Assembly (NCBI GenBank): GCA_963513935.1
Contig: OY740765.1
Coordinates: 117,619,362 to 117,683,361, forward strand
DNA length: 64,000 nucleotides
Direction of reading: 5' to 3'
Source: Aphrophora alni
Taxonomy: Eukaryota > Arthropoda > Insecta > Hemiptera > Aphrophoridae
Position numbers and translations under genes: made by a program. Of the stretch, positions 41,935 through 54,900 are shown in pieces; position 1 is the stretch's first letter, and each line of letters starts with the position of its first letter. Under the pieces are notes generated by a model. That model searched no databases. It worked only from the letters and a program-made list of their open reading frames with translations, and was not told where the DNA came from.

Positions 41935-44900
41935 ATTATCAACTGTAAGCTTGTGTCTGAATCACTGTAACAAAGCATTATCAAATATTTTAAAACAGTT
42001 TCAAAATCAATTCATTGTGCTTAGTTTCCAAAATGTGGTACAAAGGCAATTCTAAAAAAGGTAGCCCAACTACCTTAATGATATGAACAAACATATTGAA
42101 ATGACAATAATATTTATTGTTTTATCTGGTGTAGGATTACAAATACAATATACAAAATAATAATACAGTATACATGTATTTGTTTTAACACCAATCAAAA
42201 ACATAAAGTTTTTTTTGAACAGGTGTAGATGAACTTATATTAAATTTAATAACAGAAGTTGCAGTAAAATAATGTTTTACCTGTAAAAAGTTTTCATAAA
42301 TGTCCACCTATTTGTAATATATTATATACAAAATGAGGTACGATTGATTCAAACTTTTAAAATAAGAGTGCTTAGATTGTGATCATAATCGCTTCTCTTG
42401 TAATGAAGAGATGATTATTATGACACTTATAAGTCATTTGCAATTTGTATTCTAGTTGATGGTTACTAATTTAAACAAATTTAATACCATTAATTTATTT
42501 CAAAAGTTGCTAATGGATGGATTGTTGCACATTTTACGGTATAGACTTAGTATATTTAGACTGGTATAAATCTTGAGGGTAAATGACGAGAAATGGGTAA
42601 ATGACGAGAAAGGTAAGTGAAAGAATACCTGCACAAATCATGGTAGATAGTTTGTATATCTATAGTTTTGTTTAACTTATCAGCAATGTAAATATTATTC
42701 AACAATAATAATAATAAGATATTTAATTTGGAGTTAATATTATGACGAGGGATCAAAGTGATAGATAGGATTGCCACACATTTCATAAAATATTTTTTGT
42801 GTATTTATCGATTTATTTAACGTATCATCAATGTAAATAATCTTCAACAATAATACTAAGCTTTATCTATTTATTTTTAAATTATAGCAAAAATTGCAAG
42901 TAATAGGATCAGTGTACTTTTAATAATAAAAAATATGTATTTTTACCGACTTGTGTAACTTAATAGCAATGTAAATAAACTTCAACAATAATAATAACGT
43001 TTAGAAATTACTACGAGTGATGCAAGTTATAGGATCGGTGAACATTTCATAGTAGAGTGTTTGTACATTTACAGATTTGTTTAAATTGTCAGCAATGTAA
43101 GTAACCTTGAACAATAATAATAATAAGCTATATAAAATTAACTTTAAATTATGACGAGAGATGCAAGTGATAGGATCAGCGCACATTTCATAATAGAGGC
43201 TTTGGATGTTTACTGACTTGTTTACTTATCAGCAGTTTTAATTAATACTACTTTGCAAGACCACTGATGAAACAGTCTGATAAAAATAATATCCCAGAAA
43301 ACTAGCTTGTTGAACAAAAACAAGAGAAGTCATTCTAGTAAAAGAAGACATCCCTGGACACAGTTGGACCAAAGAAGATATTTTGATATTCATCCTACCA
43401 TTAACTCCACCAAAGTATCGGACCTCTAAGATGGCAAAACAGGAGTTTCACAAGGTACCAACTCTTATGCTTTTATTATCGTTTGGCTTTTTATTAAGAA
43501 AAAATTTAAAAAGTAAATTAAAATTTTTAAATCAATTCAGAAATTGTATAACAAATTGCTCATTTAACATAAGTATTGTAGGCTCAAGGTATGTTAGGGT
43601 TAATTTTAATAAATATTAGTCAGAAAATTAAAGACAAAATTGGTTTAATGATAGCTTCAAAAAACTTTATAAAAAGGCTATCTTGGAGGCTAAACATAAA
43701 CCATATGTTAACTTAATAGAACATGTTGGAAACAAAAGTCAAGCAGCTTGGTCAATTATAAATAACTATTGTAGTTAAAGTATGAATAGAACACTTCATA
43801 CAATTGATACAATTACTTTTAACAATCATTTTATTGAGGTATCTGATAGAATAACAATGACCATTGAACCAACTAAGGTAACATCGTTGGAATTATTGTT
43901 AAAATATAAATTTTCTGATATTACATTTAACTGGATAGAGATCACTGTGTAATCAATGTGGTAAAAAAAAAAAAATTAAACTCATACTAGAGACTATTAT
44001 AAAATGTTTATTAACTTTTTAAAACATATAATTATACATATTGTTAAACTTTTAACATATCTTATTAATAGCTGTCTTCTGACTACTGTTTCCTTAACTG
44101 TTTGAAATTCTCAGAGTTACACCTGTTTATAAGAAAGGGAATGTAAATGATCCTGACAACTAAAGACCTGTTTCAGTTATATCTACTATAGCTAACTTTT
44201 GGAATCATTTTTTAAAAATCAGATAGATGGGTTTTTTAACATAATAAAATATTTAACGAGCAGCAATATGGTTTTCATTCAGACAGAAAACAGTAGAGGT
44301 AGTTGGTAAACTGGTCAGATATGTTTTACCTAAGCTTGAAGAAAAGGAATTCATACAGACCGTATAATGTGACCTGAGTAAAGCCTGTGATACTATATCC
44401 CATAATGCATTACTAGTAAAGATTAATATCTATGGCATTGCATATTCTTGAATTCTTCAGATCATACCTTACACAAAGAAGGCAAGTGTTAGAGATTGAT
44501 GGAGTTGTTTCGGATGTGGGGATTGTAAAATATGGAGTACCTCAGGACTCTGTGTTGGGACGTTCTGTTTCTGGTGTTTATCAATTTATAAATTTGCCTT
44601 ATAATTTATCATCTACAATATTTTCCTTTCCTAATGACACTACAATTGTAAATAGTCATAATGATTTGGAGAAATTAAATAATATTTCAAAGAGTACATT
44701 GGAAGAAGCAAAGTTACGGTTCAATACAAAAAATATGCTTTTTAATTTAAAAATATATATAGTAATTACTTTTTTCTATAAAATATAATCCTAAAGATAA
44801 AGTTAAGCTCTTGAGTATCAACATAGATTCTAGCCTTTCATGGCAGTATCAGGTCACAGATAGTGAAAATACTGGCAAATACTGTGTTCTTGATTAGGAA

Positions 44901-47900
44901 TCTATGGCATCAACTACCACAAAATCATATTAGGAATACATATTTTGCTTTTTTTCAAAGTGTGTTTAGATATGGCTATATATATAATATATGGGTTAAC
45001 AGTAACAATATTGGGATTTTATCAAAACTTCAAAACAAATTATTAGATTAATAAGTTATGCAGATTATAGAGAGAATTGTAGACTTATATTTGTTAAGTT
45101 AAAAATTATAACTGTGATAAATTTATATACAGTACTTACAGTATAGTTCATTTGCTGACTTATATTAAACTAAATCAATCTTATATTAAATATAGGTCAC
45201 AATTTCATAAGTACAATACTAAAAACAGTCATATTATAGAGGTTCCGTTGATTAAGTGTGACACAAAAATATTAATGTTTTAGATTTAAGTCTTTTTTAA
45301 TAAATTACCTTTTGAATTTAAAAACATATATAAAGTTATTTAAAATTAAATTATATACATTTCTATTAAAACATCCGATGTATGATATATATGAATTCCT
45401 TACTGCAGACATTTTATTGATGTTGAATTAAATGTAGTAGCTTTGTAAGATTAATATTAAGTTTCACCTTTGTTTATTAAAATTACTGACAATATCAATT
45501 GTATGTTTTACATAATTATTTAATAACAACAAATATATAAAACAAGATATGAATATATCTAAATTTGAAGTAGATAGTATATGAACATGTTATTGATTTG
45601 ACCATAATTTTTAAATCAGATTCGATAGTCCACAATATTGAAATAAATTAAAAGCAAATAAATAAAAAGAATATCTATATATATAAAAGTCAAAACCCAC
45701 TGACTGATCACGAAATCTCTGGATCCAAGAAGCCAAGAGCTATGAATTTCTTAACATAGTTTGGGGTAGGTCTGTAAACTCGTACTAAGAAAGGGTTTTG
45801 AAAATGTTCTACTCCAAGGATGTTTTGTACCCCTAAAACAAGTATCATAATTTTGTTATTTATGGGTTGATCAAAATTGGTGTGTTGCTGTATTTGGCCA
45901 TAATTTATTTCCATAGCACCACCATTAGGGTTGTGCTAAAAAAAAAATAATAATAATAATAAATTTAAAAAAATTATAAAACTATCCCCAGGTGAAACTG
46001 GGGCCATCAGATAATTTTTTTTATAAAAGAATTATTTTATTAATTTTGATGAAGTAATAAATAAGTTACATATAATATATAGAAAGAATTTTTTTATCAA
46101 ATAACCTATTCATAGTTTAAAAAAATAGGATAAATAAATAATTCTAATAAAAATTGTTTTAAAGTGGACAAATTAAAATAACGTTTAAAGCCGGCAGCAC
46201 AGAAATGGCAGTGGTAAGATCTATCGAGAAACACAACCCGAGACAGCATTTTAAGTACATGGAATTAAGAAAGGCAAATAAAAATAAAAAGTAATAGTTA
46301 AATAATTTCTGTTAACAGAAAGAGTGTTAATTTTGGTTAAGAGATTTTTTCTATATAGCGTTTAAGCTGTGTGAGTGTGAGAGTGTCCTATCAATGTATA
46401 AAAGTGGAAACCCCATTAGTACAGAGGTTAGTATGTTGCACACTGGACTACAGTAGATCCTAAAGCAAAGACCACTCTAATCCTACGAGCTTCCTCTTAG
46501 TTTCTGGAGTAATGTGTGAAACCAATGTATTCTGTTCATATTTAAAAGTGAAGACATTTGTGCAAACATCTAAGAGCCATATGTGATGACTTGGTCAGTT
46601 AACTGAATTTTATTTATAATACAATATTTATTTAATTTGAAATTCTTCTACAAGTTCAAAATTACAGAGTAATAACAAATACAATTTAGAAATAATGTTC
46701 AGTGGGAGTAACAACATTTATCTTTTATTTTTGTATATTTATTTTTTTTAAATTATGAATGTTTCTAGAAAAAGTTTATTGTTTTTAACACATGTCTTAC
46801 AATCATTGTCTTCTCTAACAGGTAAGAAACAGGAAAGAAATATTACTTTGGTCAGAAATAGAGCATTACAAAATGAAACATACACTTGTCTATATGAATA
46901 AATCAAAATGTTCTATAACATGTAATAGATCCCACATCAACTCTGCAGACGTTGTCGTTTTCCAACCTAATGATGACTATCCAGAAACACATTTAGCTAA
47001 ACAAGTAAGACAATGTAATACTATAACTAATAATCATATATCAACCTTTAAACTTACTTAGTTGATTATTTGTATGCTCATAACTAAATTTAGATATATA
47101 CCAGGTGTTACAATAAGGATACAACCCTGCATATAAAATAGTTACTATGTTTTAACCCTATAACTGCCTACTGCTTTAAACTTCACTACCACGCTCTTTT
47201 TTATATGTTTTAAACAAATATTTCCAAAGTTAAACAACAACTGTTAGATACATAATAGTATATATATATATATATATATATATCCACATGTTTAAACTGT
47301 TTGCATAATTCATACAATATACTGAGCGAGTTCCAGGAAGTTTTAGTACCATTTTCTGGTCTTACAACCTCATTTTATATTGCACAAGCGAAAGCAAGAA
47401 CATTACAAAACTAAATCTTTCTTATGGGCCTAAGTAAAAGTATTAATCACTGCCAGAGTGCAGCACTTTTCAGATAAACTAAAATGTAGTAACCTGTTGA
47501 AACGTCAAGTGGAGCTACCAGTTAGATTTCATTTAAAGTTACATGAAAACAGATCAAAATTCAGTCACTGCAAGAAAAATGGACAAATGTCTGTACAGCA
47601 GAGCATCTTCATAAATAAAAAAATATAATAAAAACGACTTTGTAGTAATGTAGTTGTAATAGTGTACATTTTTACTTTGATGATCTTAGATAGAATGGGG
47701 TATAAGTTGAACTCAATGCATCATACAGGAAACATATTTTGTTTTTTGAATAAAATCAATAAAAAAATTAATTAGTAAGTAAAATAATTAATACTAAATG
47801 ATCAGAGAAATTTATTGTATGATTGTAATTTAATATTTAAAACAATTATAAACTTATTCCTAAGAGAAGTGCAGTGTAAACATTTTGTACACAAAGCAGA

Positions 47901-50900
47901 AAAGTTTGTCTTCAACCGCGAAAATGAGTTAGTCTTCATAGGTCCTTCAAAGCAGGAGCATGCTACTTTGATAGACATGATCGTCTTAATTAATGGAAGT
48001 ATAAAAAGAAAATGTTTTCTTAAGTAACTAAGAGTTGTTTAACATATAGGCTTACTGTTATAATTTATTGTGATTTAGTTTCAGCTGACTAAAAAATAAA
48101 CTTTCAGAAGTAAAAAATATTTGATTTGGTAATATTGTGCAATGGACAATGTGCATTACGCAACCCGGAAAACACGTGTAAAAAAACTAAGTTTTTGTGT
48201 TTTTAATAGAAAACAAATCAATTTGAGTATGTTAATTTCAACTAATAATGAAGTGAACAATTGCTACGTTTTTATAAGTGAAGTCGAGAACTTAAAAGGT
48301 TAAATATAAAAAACAATAGACATGATTTCGGTGAAACGACGCCATGTAACTGCAACAAGGAAAAGATGTGTTTTTAATTGAAATTTATCTAAAACAATAA
48401 CGCATGTCTGTTATAACACGCATAAACTATTCTTTATATAAACTATAACATATAATTAATTGATTTGTGATTTTTATTGAAGTTTTAACAATATGTTTGT
48501 AGATTAGTCTGACGTTTCCTGTAAGAAGACATGATATGTTTTTCAAATGTAATTTTCAAAATCTTTAAATAAGTAAAAGATTTTCTTTGATAACAATTAT
48601 GAATTTGATATTTTTGAATTTGAATTTATAAAAGAAATAAAGTTTTTATGTAATTAACAAGATAAAGTAAAGAGAATATTAATTTTTCAATATACAAAAG
48701 ATTTTTTCAATTTAATAAATAGGTTGCAACCATAAATAAACTTAATAAATTAAATTCTTATGAACATAATCTTTTAAAATATAAAATATGTAGGTTGTTT
48801 TATATGTAATTCCATTTTTTACAGGTATTATCTGATATATGTGTATTCTTGTGTTACATTAAGTTGTTTTAATAATAAAATGTGCATTTTGGAATAAAAA
48901 GATTCCTGTACTTTATTTAGTATTCTATTCCATTAAGTACACTTTTTTTTCAAAAGAATGCACGACCTCTGAGATATTTTGTTAGAGTTATAAATTTTAT
49001 AATTAAATTTTTTTTTTTTTTTTTTTTTGTAATTAAAACATTGCAAAATGGCACCCAACTTTAATTGAATAAGCATCTCAAAAATTAGTTGTCCCTTTTT
49101 ATTTGAATTGTTTCATAGTGTGTGTTTCGAACTTTCAAGTTAAAAAAAAGAAGTTTTTCAAGTCAAATAATAATCTACCATACATTGATTTAATTGAAAA
49201 AACAATGTGAATAGTAATTTCCTAGGCCTAATCATGGCTACCAAACAAAATTAAGAAACCTACAATTCAATCAGGATATGTAGGCCTACAAATTTGTTAC
49301 CCATAATATTGTTAATTAAAATTACTGCTTCTAATAATCTAAGATTTTTATATTCTAAAGAATTGTATGCTGGAGAAAATCCTTTGTTGAAAGTATACAA
49401 TATAGTTTAATAAATTGTTTTTGTAAAACATTGTATGGTTATTCCAGTTTTAGGCAGATCAAACTAGTAGTATTGGCCTACACAAGCCAACCTTTTGCTG
49501 AATATACTACCTTGAATAATATAGTATGTAAGCTTTTGAATATATTTAAATTCATTTAAAATTGGCAGTGTATGCTTGTTAAATTCAAAGTTTCATTAAA
49601 AAAAGAAGAAGAAACAACTTAAAACCAAAATAGTTTGTGCAATTGGTAATGCCTTTGTAATTTTTTTAACAGTTCTAAACTGTCCAAGTTGAATACCAAA
49701 ATCTTCATTTAATAGCAACCATGCAAGAGCTATCCTTTTTCTATCTTGAAAATTTTGAATTCCTTACATCAGGGCATCATCTGATAACACAAAGAAAAGA
49801 ACTTTGTAATTAATTTATTTTAAACTCTAATAAATATTTTAATTTAGTGACATGTTTATGTTAATCAAATTCTATTAATTATTATTATTTTTTAAATAAT
49901 TACACTTATATTTAACAAAACACAAATCGGGTGTTGTAACTAGTCTCTATTTTGGCTTTCAATCCCACAGGGACTATATTAAATTTCTTTTAGTGACGTC
50001 TCAAAAAAAACTTAAATGAAATTTTTCCTTTATTTATTTTTTTATTTTATACGCCTTTTTTTAAATCCTTCATATAAGCTTGGCCAAAATATATTTATAT
50101 ACATAAATATAATAATATATGAAATTTAATTTAAATTTATGATATTACAAAATAATTTTAAAATTATTAAGTAAATTATAAGTATAACTAAGTTTGTAAG
50201 TATAACAAAGTTTTTCTTGTTAGCACTGAAGACCAAAGTTTAAAATTACTTTATTTTTATTTTGAAGTCAATTGATTTTTTATTTAATACCAACAAATAT
50301 TAAGTTGTAAATCAAAAAAAAAAACAATATTAAATCTTTTTATTTATATTTTACGACTTCTTCAGAAAAATTGCAATCAATAATCACAAATAACCTTAAA
50401 ATTTTAATTTATATTTATTTATATTCAAAGGAAAAAACATTTAACCAATTATTTTAGATGATGTAGCACTTCACTTGCACCAGTTGGCATGTTGCCACTG
50501 AACTTAATAGAATGTTTGTTTATGTAGTTTCATGAACATTATCAAATTCTAAATCCAGTTTACTTATAATGTTAAATAAAATGGAATTCAAAATAGTGTT
50601 GCTACTATTGATTTTATATGTTCATGTATGTGTGTACAGATATGGGTATACAGCAGTCTAAGTCCTAATATTAGGAATGTTTCACCTGGAATAAAGTTTA
50701 ATTGGACAGCTACATATAATGTACACTCAACAGTACCTATAATACCATTTATACTTTATAATCAAGAAGGGTATGTATTGTCAAGATTTTTAAATAGTGA
50801 TTATGCTTATATATAACTGAGAACAAGTTACATAACTGAGTTGTATACAACTGAAACATTCTTAGTTCTGGGAAAATATTGGTACCTGTAATTCTATTTT

Positions 50901-51893
50901 ATGTAATTGAAATCCTGATGTTAGGAATGTTTCACCTGGAATAAAGTTTAATTTTACAGCTACATATAATGTACACTCAACAGTGCCTTTAATACCTTTT
51001 GCACTTCATACATAAGAAGGATATGTAGGGTTTGTATTGTCAAGATTTGTGAATAGTGAGTATGCTAGTATATAACTGAGAAAAACACTTAGTTCTGGGC
51101 AGTTATTGCTATGCCTATATTCCTAAAATTGAAATCCTGTTGTTAGGAATGTTTCAGCTGGAATAAAGTTTAATTTCACTGGTATATTTAATGTACACTC
51201 AAAAGTTTCTATAATACCATTTCCACTTCATACATAAAAAGGATATTTAGGATATGTATTGTCAAGGTTTATGAATAGTGAATCCCTCGTAAATATGTAG
51301 CTGAGAAAAGCATTCTTAGTTCTGGACAATTAATCCTATCCCTTCCCTTGAGTAAATAAAAATTATTAAGGATAAAAACTAAAGGTAACTTCTATAAAAT
51401 CTGAAGAAAAAAACAATGTCCATGATCTTTTGTGCTTTAAGTCTTGAAAAGAGGATGAAACATGATTCCAAATCATGTGCTAATATATTTATATAATCTA
51501 CGAAGCTTAAATTATGTTAGGTTATTCAGATTACCTGAGGTGGTCAATCATTTACTCATTAAGTAGACTGAATCTAGATACTAGACCATAAAAAGCTATA
51601 TCTCACTCTAATTATAGTGATTATGGGTGTGACAAGCCTGAGGAACTTAGCTGGAAATAAATTTATCTATCCCAAGGGTTAAATCCCTCATTTTAATCTT
51701 CCTATCTGGTCTCTCTTAATCATTTTTTTTCTCTTCCACCCTAATGCTATTTGAGGGGTAGGGGTCTTTATTGTATCTTATTTTCTTCTTTTTTTAATAA
51801 GGCAATGATGACCGAATATTTTTTCAACTTTAAACAACAACGTACAAAAAATAAATCTTATGCCCAGGTGTTATCTCCTATTCATTGTCTTGG

Positions 51894-51952
<59 letters not shown>

Positions 51953-54900
51953 TAGGCCGGTCGGGGCGTAAGAATTATATGAGAGAGATTGGTAATGGAT
52001 TATTAACTTCGCAGTCTAAAGCCCTATTACCCTCTTTTCTCTACTTTAAATTTTGTACATAATTTTATTCAAAATGGTACAAGTATTATTAGAATTCTTA
52101 ATCTATCTTATTCTAACAATTTATAACACAATTATTTTAATTTTCTATTTCTACCTTACTTTATTCTTATTCCCTCAGACTCTGTCTCAAGGGTGTGCAT
52201 TTTGGAGCTCTTGTTATCTCACCAAAATATAAATGTTTCTTTACTTTAAATTTTCTTTTTCTTTAGAGCACTCTATTTCTTTCTTTAATAGGAAAATTTA
52301 CTGGTTATAGGATAAATTGAAAAATTCAGAATGAGTTTGAACATATAATAGATTTATTAATTTTAAAAACAAAATGTAGACTGTAATGCTGAATACTACT
52401 TGACCTTATTTCTAAGAAATCATTACAACTTTATTAAGTTGACTTATTCTAACATCTTAAATCTAAACCTTACTTCTATTAACAATCTGGTATACACTCA
52501 ATTCTATATTTACCCTACTAAATTTGATATTGTAAACAGTTTAAATTATTTTTTATTACAGTATTTATTAAATTTTAATTTTTAATTTGACCCATCTGTT
52601 TCCTTTAAATAGCTTTTAGTTTGTTTCAATGATTGTATTGACTCTATTTTAATTAATTATTTCTTTTCCCATACTTCCTTTTATGATTTTATTTATTCCC
52701 GTTTTTACTGATCATTGAATTTAATTTTTTGAAAGATTTTATTTTCGAAATTCTTGATTCATGTGGTACCTTATTAGTTGAGTAGAGCAGATCGATTCTC
52801 CCTTAGACTTTGGTCTTCGAAGATTTCTCCATGTGATGCCTTCTTTTAGCGAATCCTTCGAAGTCCTTTCTTTCTTCTTTTCTTTCCAAGTTCCGTAGAT
52901 TTTGACAAAATTCTTCTTTAATTATATTTTTCTTTTCGGCGATAACGACAGAATATTTACTTTGATATTTGCCGGAGTTCACACTAACCTCGCGTCAGCA
53001 AGCTGAGTTCGGATGTAGTGATGTCTTCTCTAAGGCCGACCCTTCTTTTGGCAAACGAATTTTACCTCGAGAAGTACTAAAACACTAACAATTTTTTTTA
53101 CGAGTTCTGTTTTCAGTCTTCCGAGAAATGTGGTTCCTTCCTTGAAGTTAGTACAAGACTGCCGATCTAACTTGGTTCTAAGTGGATCGTCAAAATTTAA
53201 GATTTACACGATAGCCAACTTTTACATAATTTCTGTTTTCTTTTTCCTTATATTTATTTTGGTTTTTCGACTTAGTGCTTTTATGAACTCCTTATGGCTT
53301 CTCTGAGTACTCTGATTCTGTTTCTTATACAGAATCTATTTCTTAAAACTAAAAATCTACCAAAAATATTGCACCAACTATCTCAGACTTACATACATAG
53401 TTAAACTAGTAATCAATGCAGAAATATTACACAAACTTTCTCACATACCCATACATATTAAAACTAAAAATCTACGAAAAATATTACACTAACTTTCTCA
53501 GACTCCCATACATAGTCAAACTAATAATCAATCCGAAAATATTGCACAAACTTTCTCACAAACCTATCCATATATATTAAAACTAATAATTTAAACATTA
53601 AAAATGAATAGAAACGACATTTCTTTGTAGCAGCAATGTCAAAAAAGCGCTTTCAAAAGCTTTATCAAGCCATCAGGTTAGACGAAAAAAGTACAAGACA
53701 TAACTAAGCGGCAAGAGACAACTTAGCACCAATACGACAAGTTTTTGAGGAGTTTGTAAAAAAATGTCAGAAAACTTGCAATGTTGGTGAACTAGTAACC
53801 CTTGATGAAATGCTTGAGGCATTCAGGGAACGATGCAAATTTAGGCAGTATATTGCCAATAAACCTGCAAAATCCGAGATAAAGATTTATGCACTTGTCG
53901 ATGCAAGAATATTTTTTACAAACAATCTTGGGATTTATCTTGGTAGTGATGTGGTGAGTCTTGTGAAATGCATGACAAGGCCTATCGACAAATCCGGTTT
54001 GAACGTTACCATGGACAATTTATTCACAGACATTCCGTTGGCCAACAACCTGTATGCAAACCACAGGCTAACTGTGGTTTGCATACAGGTTGTTGGCCAA
54101 CGGAATGTCTGTGAATAAAATAAATAAGCGTCAGTTGGCGTTAGAACTCACTACTAACTTACGTGAACGTCCAGTAAATAGCACTTTGTTTGCTTTTTCA
54201 AGAGACTCTAACAACTGTATTGTGGCTTCTTACATTCCTAAGAATGGGAAAAAATGTCTTGGTTGCATCAACAATGCACAAAAAAAGGTTTGATTGATGA
54301 AGAATCAGCCCGAACTGATCACATTCTACAACCTCACAAAGCCCCGGGGTGTTGACTTGGTCGACCGTATGAAAAATGAATATTGTGTCACCAGAATCAG
54401 TAATAGGTGGCCATTAACAGTGTTTTGTTCTTTGTTGAACATTGGTGGAATAAACAGTCAAATAATTCTAAAGACTAACACAAACACTCTTTTGCCTAGA
54501 CGAAAATACTTGACTGAGCTGGCCAGGGAACTTGCTCTTCCTCACATGTGAAGAAGATCATCATTGATGAATTTGTCGATTTTACTACGACAGAAAATTA
54601 GAAACATTGTCGGAACCCCTCCACCAGAACCTCACTGTGAAGCTGACCTGAAGATCAGATGTACATACAGCCCAATAAGGAAGAACAGGCTCACTCAGGT
54701 GAGGTGTGGTGACTGTAATCATGCAGTTTGTAAGGAGCACACTGCGTCTTCAGTATTAATTTGCTTCCAGTGTGTAGCACCAGGAAATCCTCAAGATGCA
54801 GATTAGAGATCTAAAGAGTATCTTATTGGAACATGTGTACGACTGTAAAAACCTCTTGTATGTACATGTTATAATTCCGTGGTTTCTATGATCAACTTTT

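Noticed and set aside
43383..43619. A host exon at the start of the LINE region (frame from 43383)
   Set aside because: No splice partner in phase with the GT10 gene and no recognisable domain; it likely belongs to the LINE's 5' flank.
50581..50661. A signal-peptide-like start (MEFKIVLLLLILYVHVC) just before exon 5
   Set aside because: It is in another frame from exon 5 and stops after about 26 codons.
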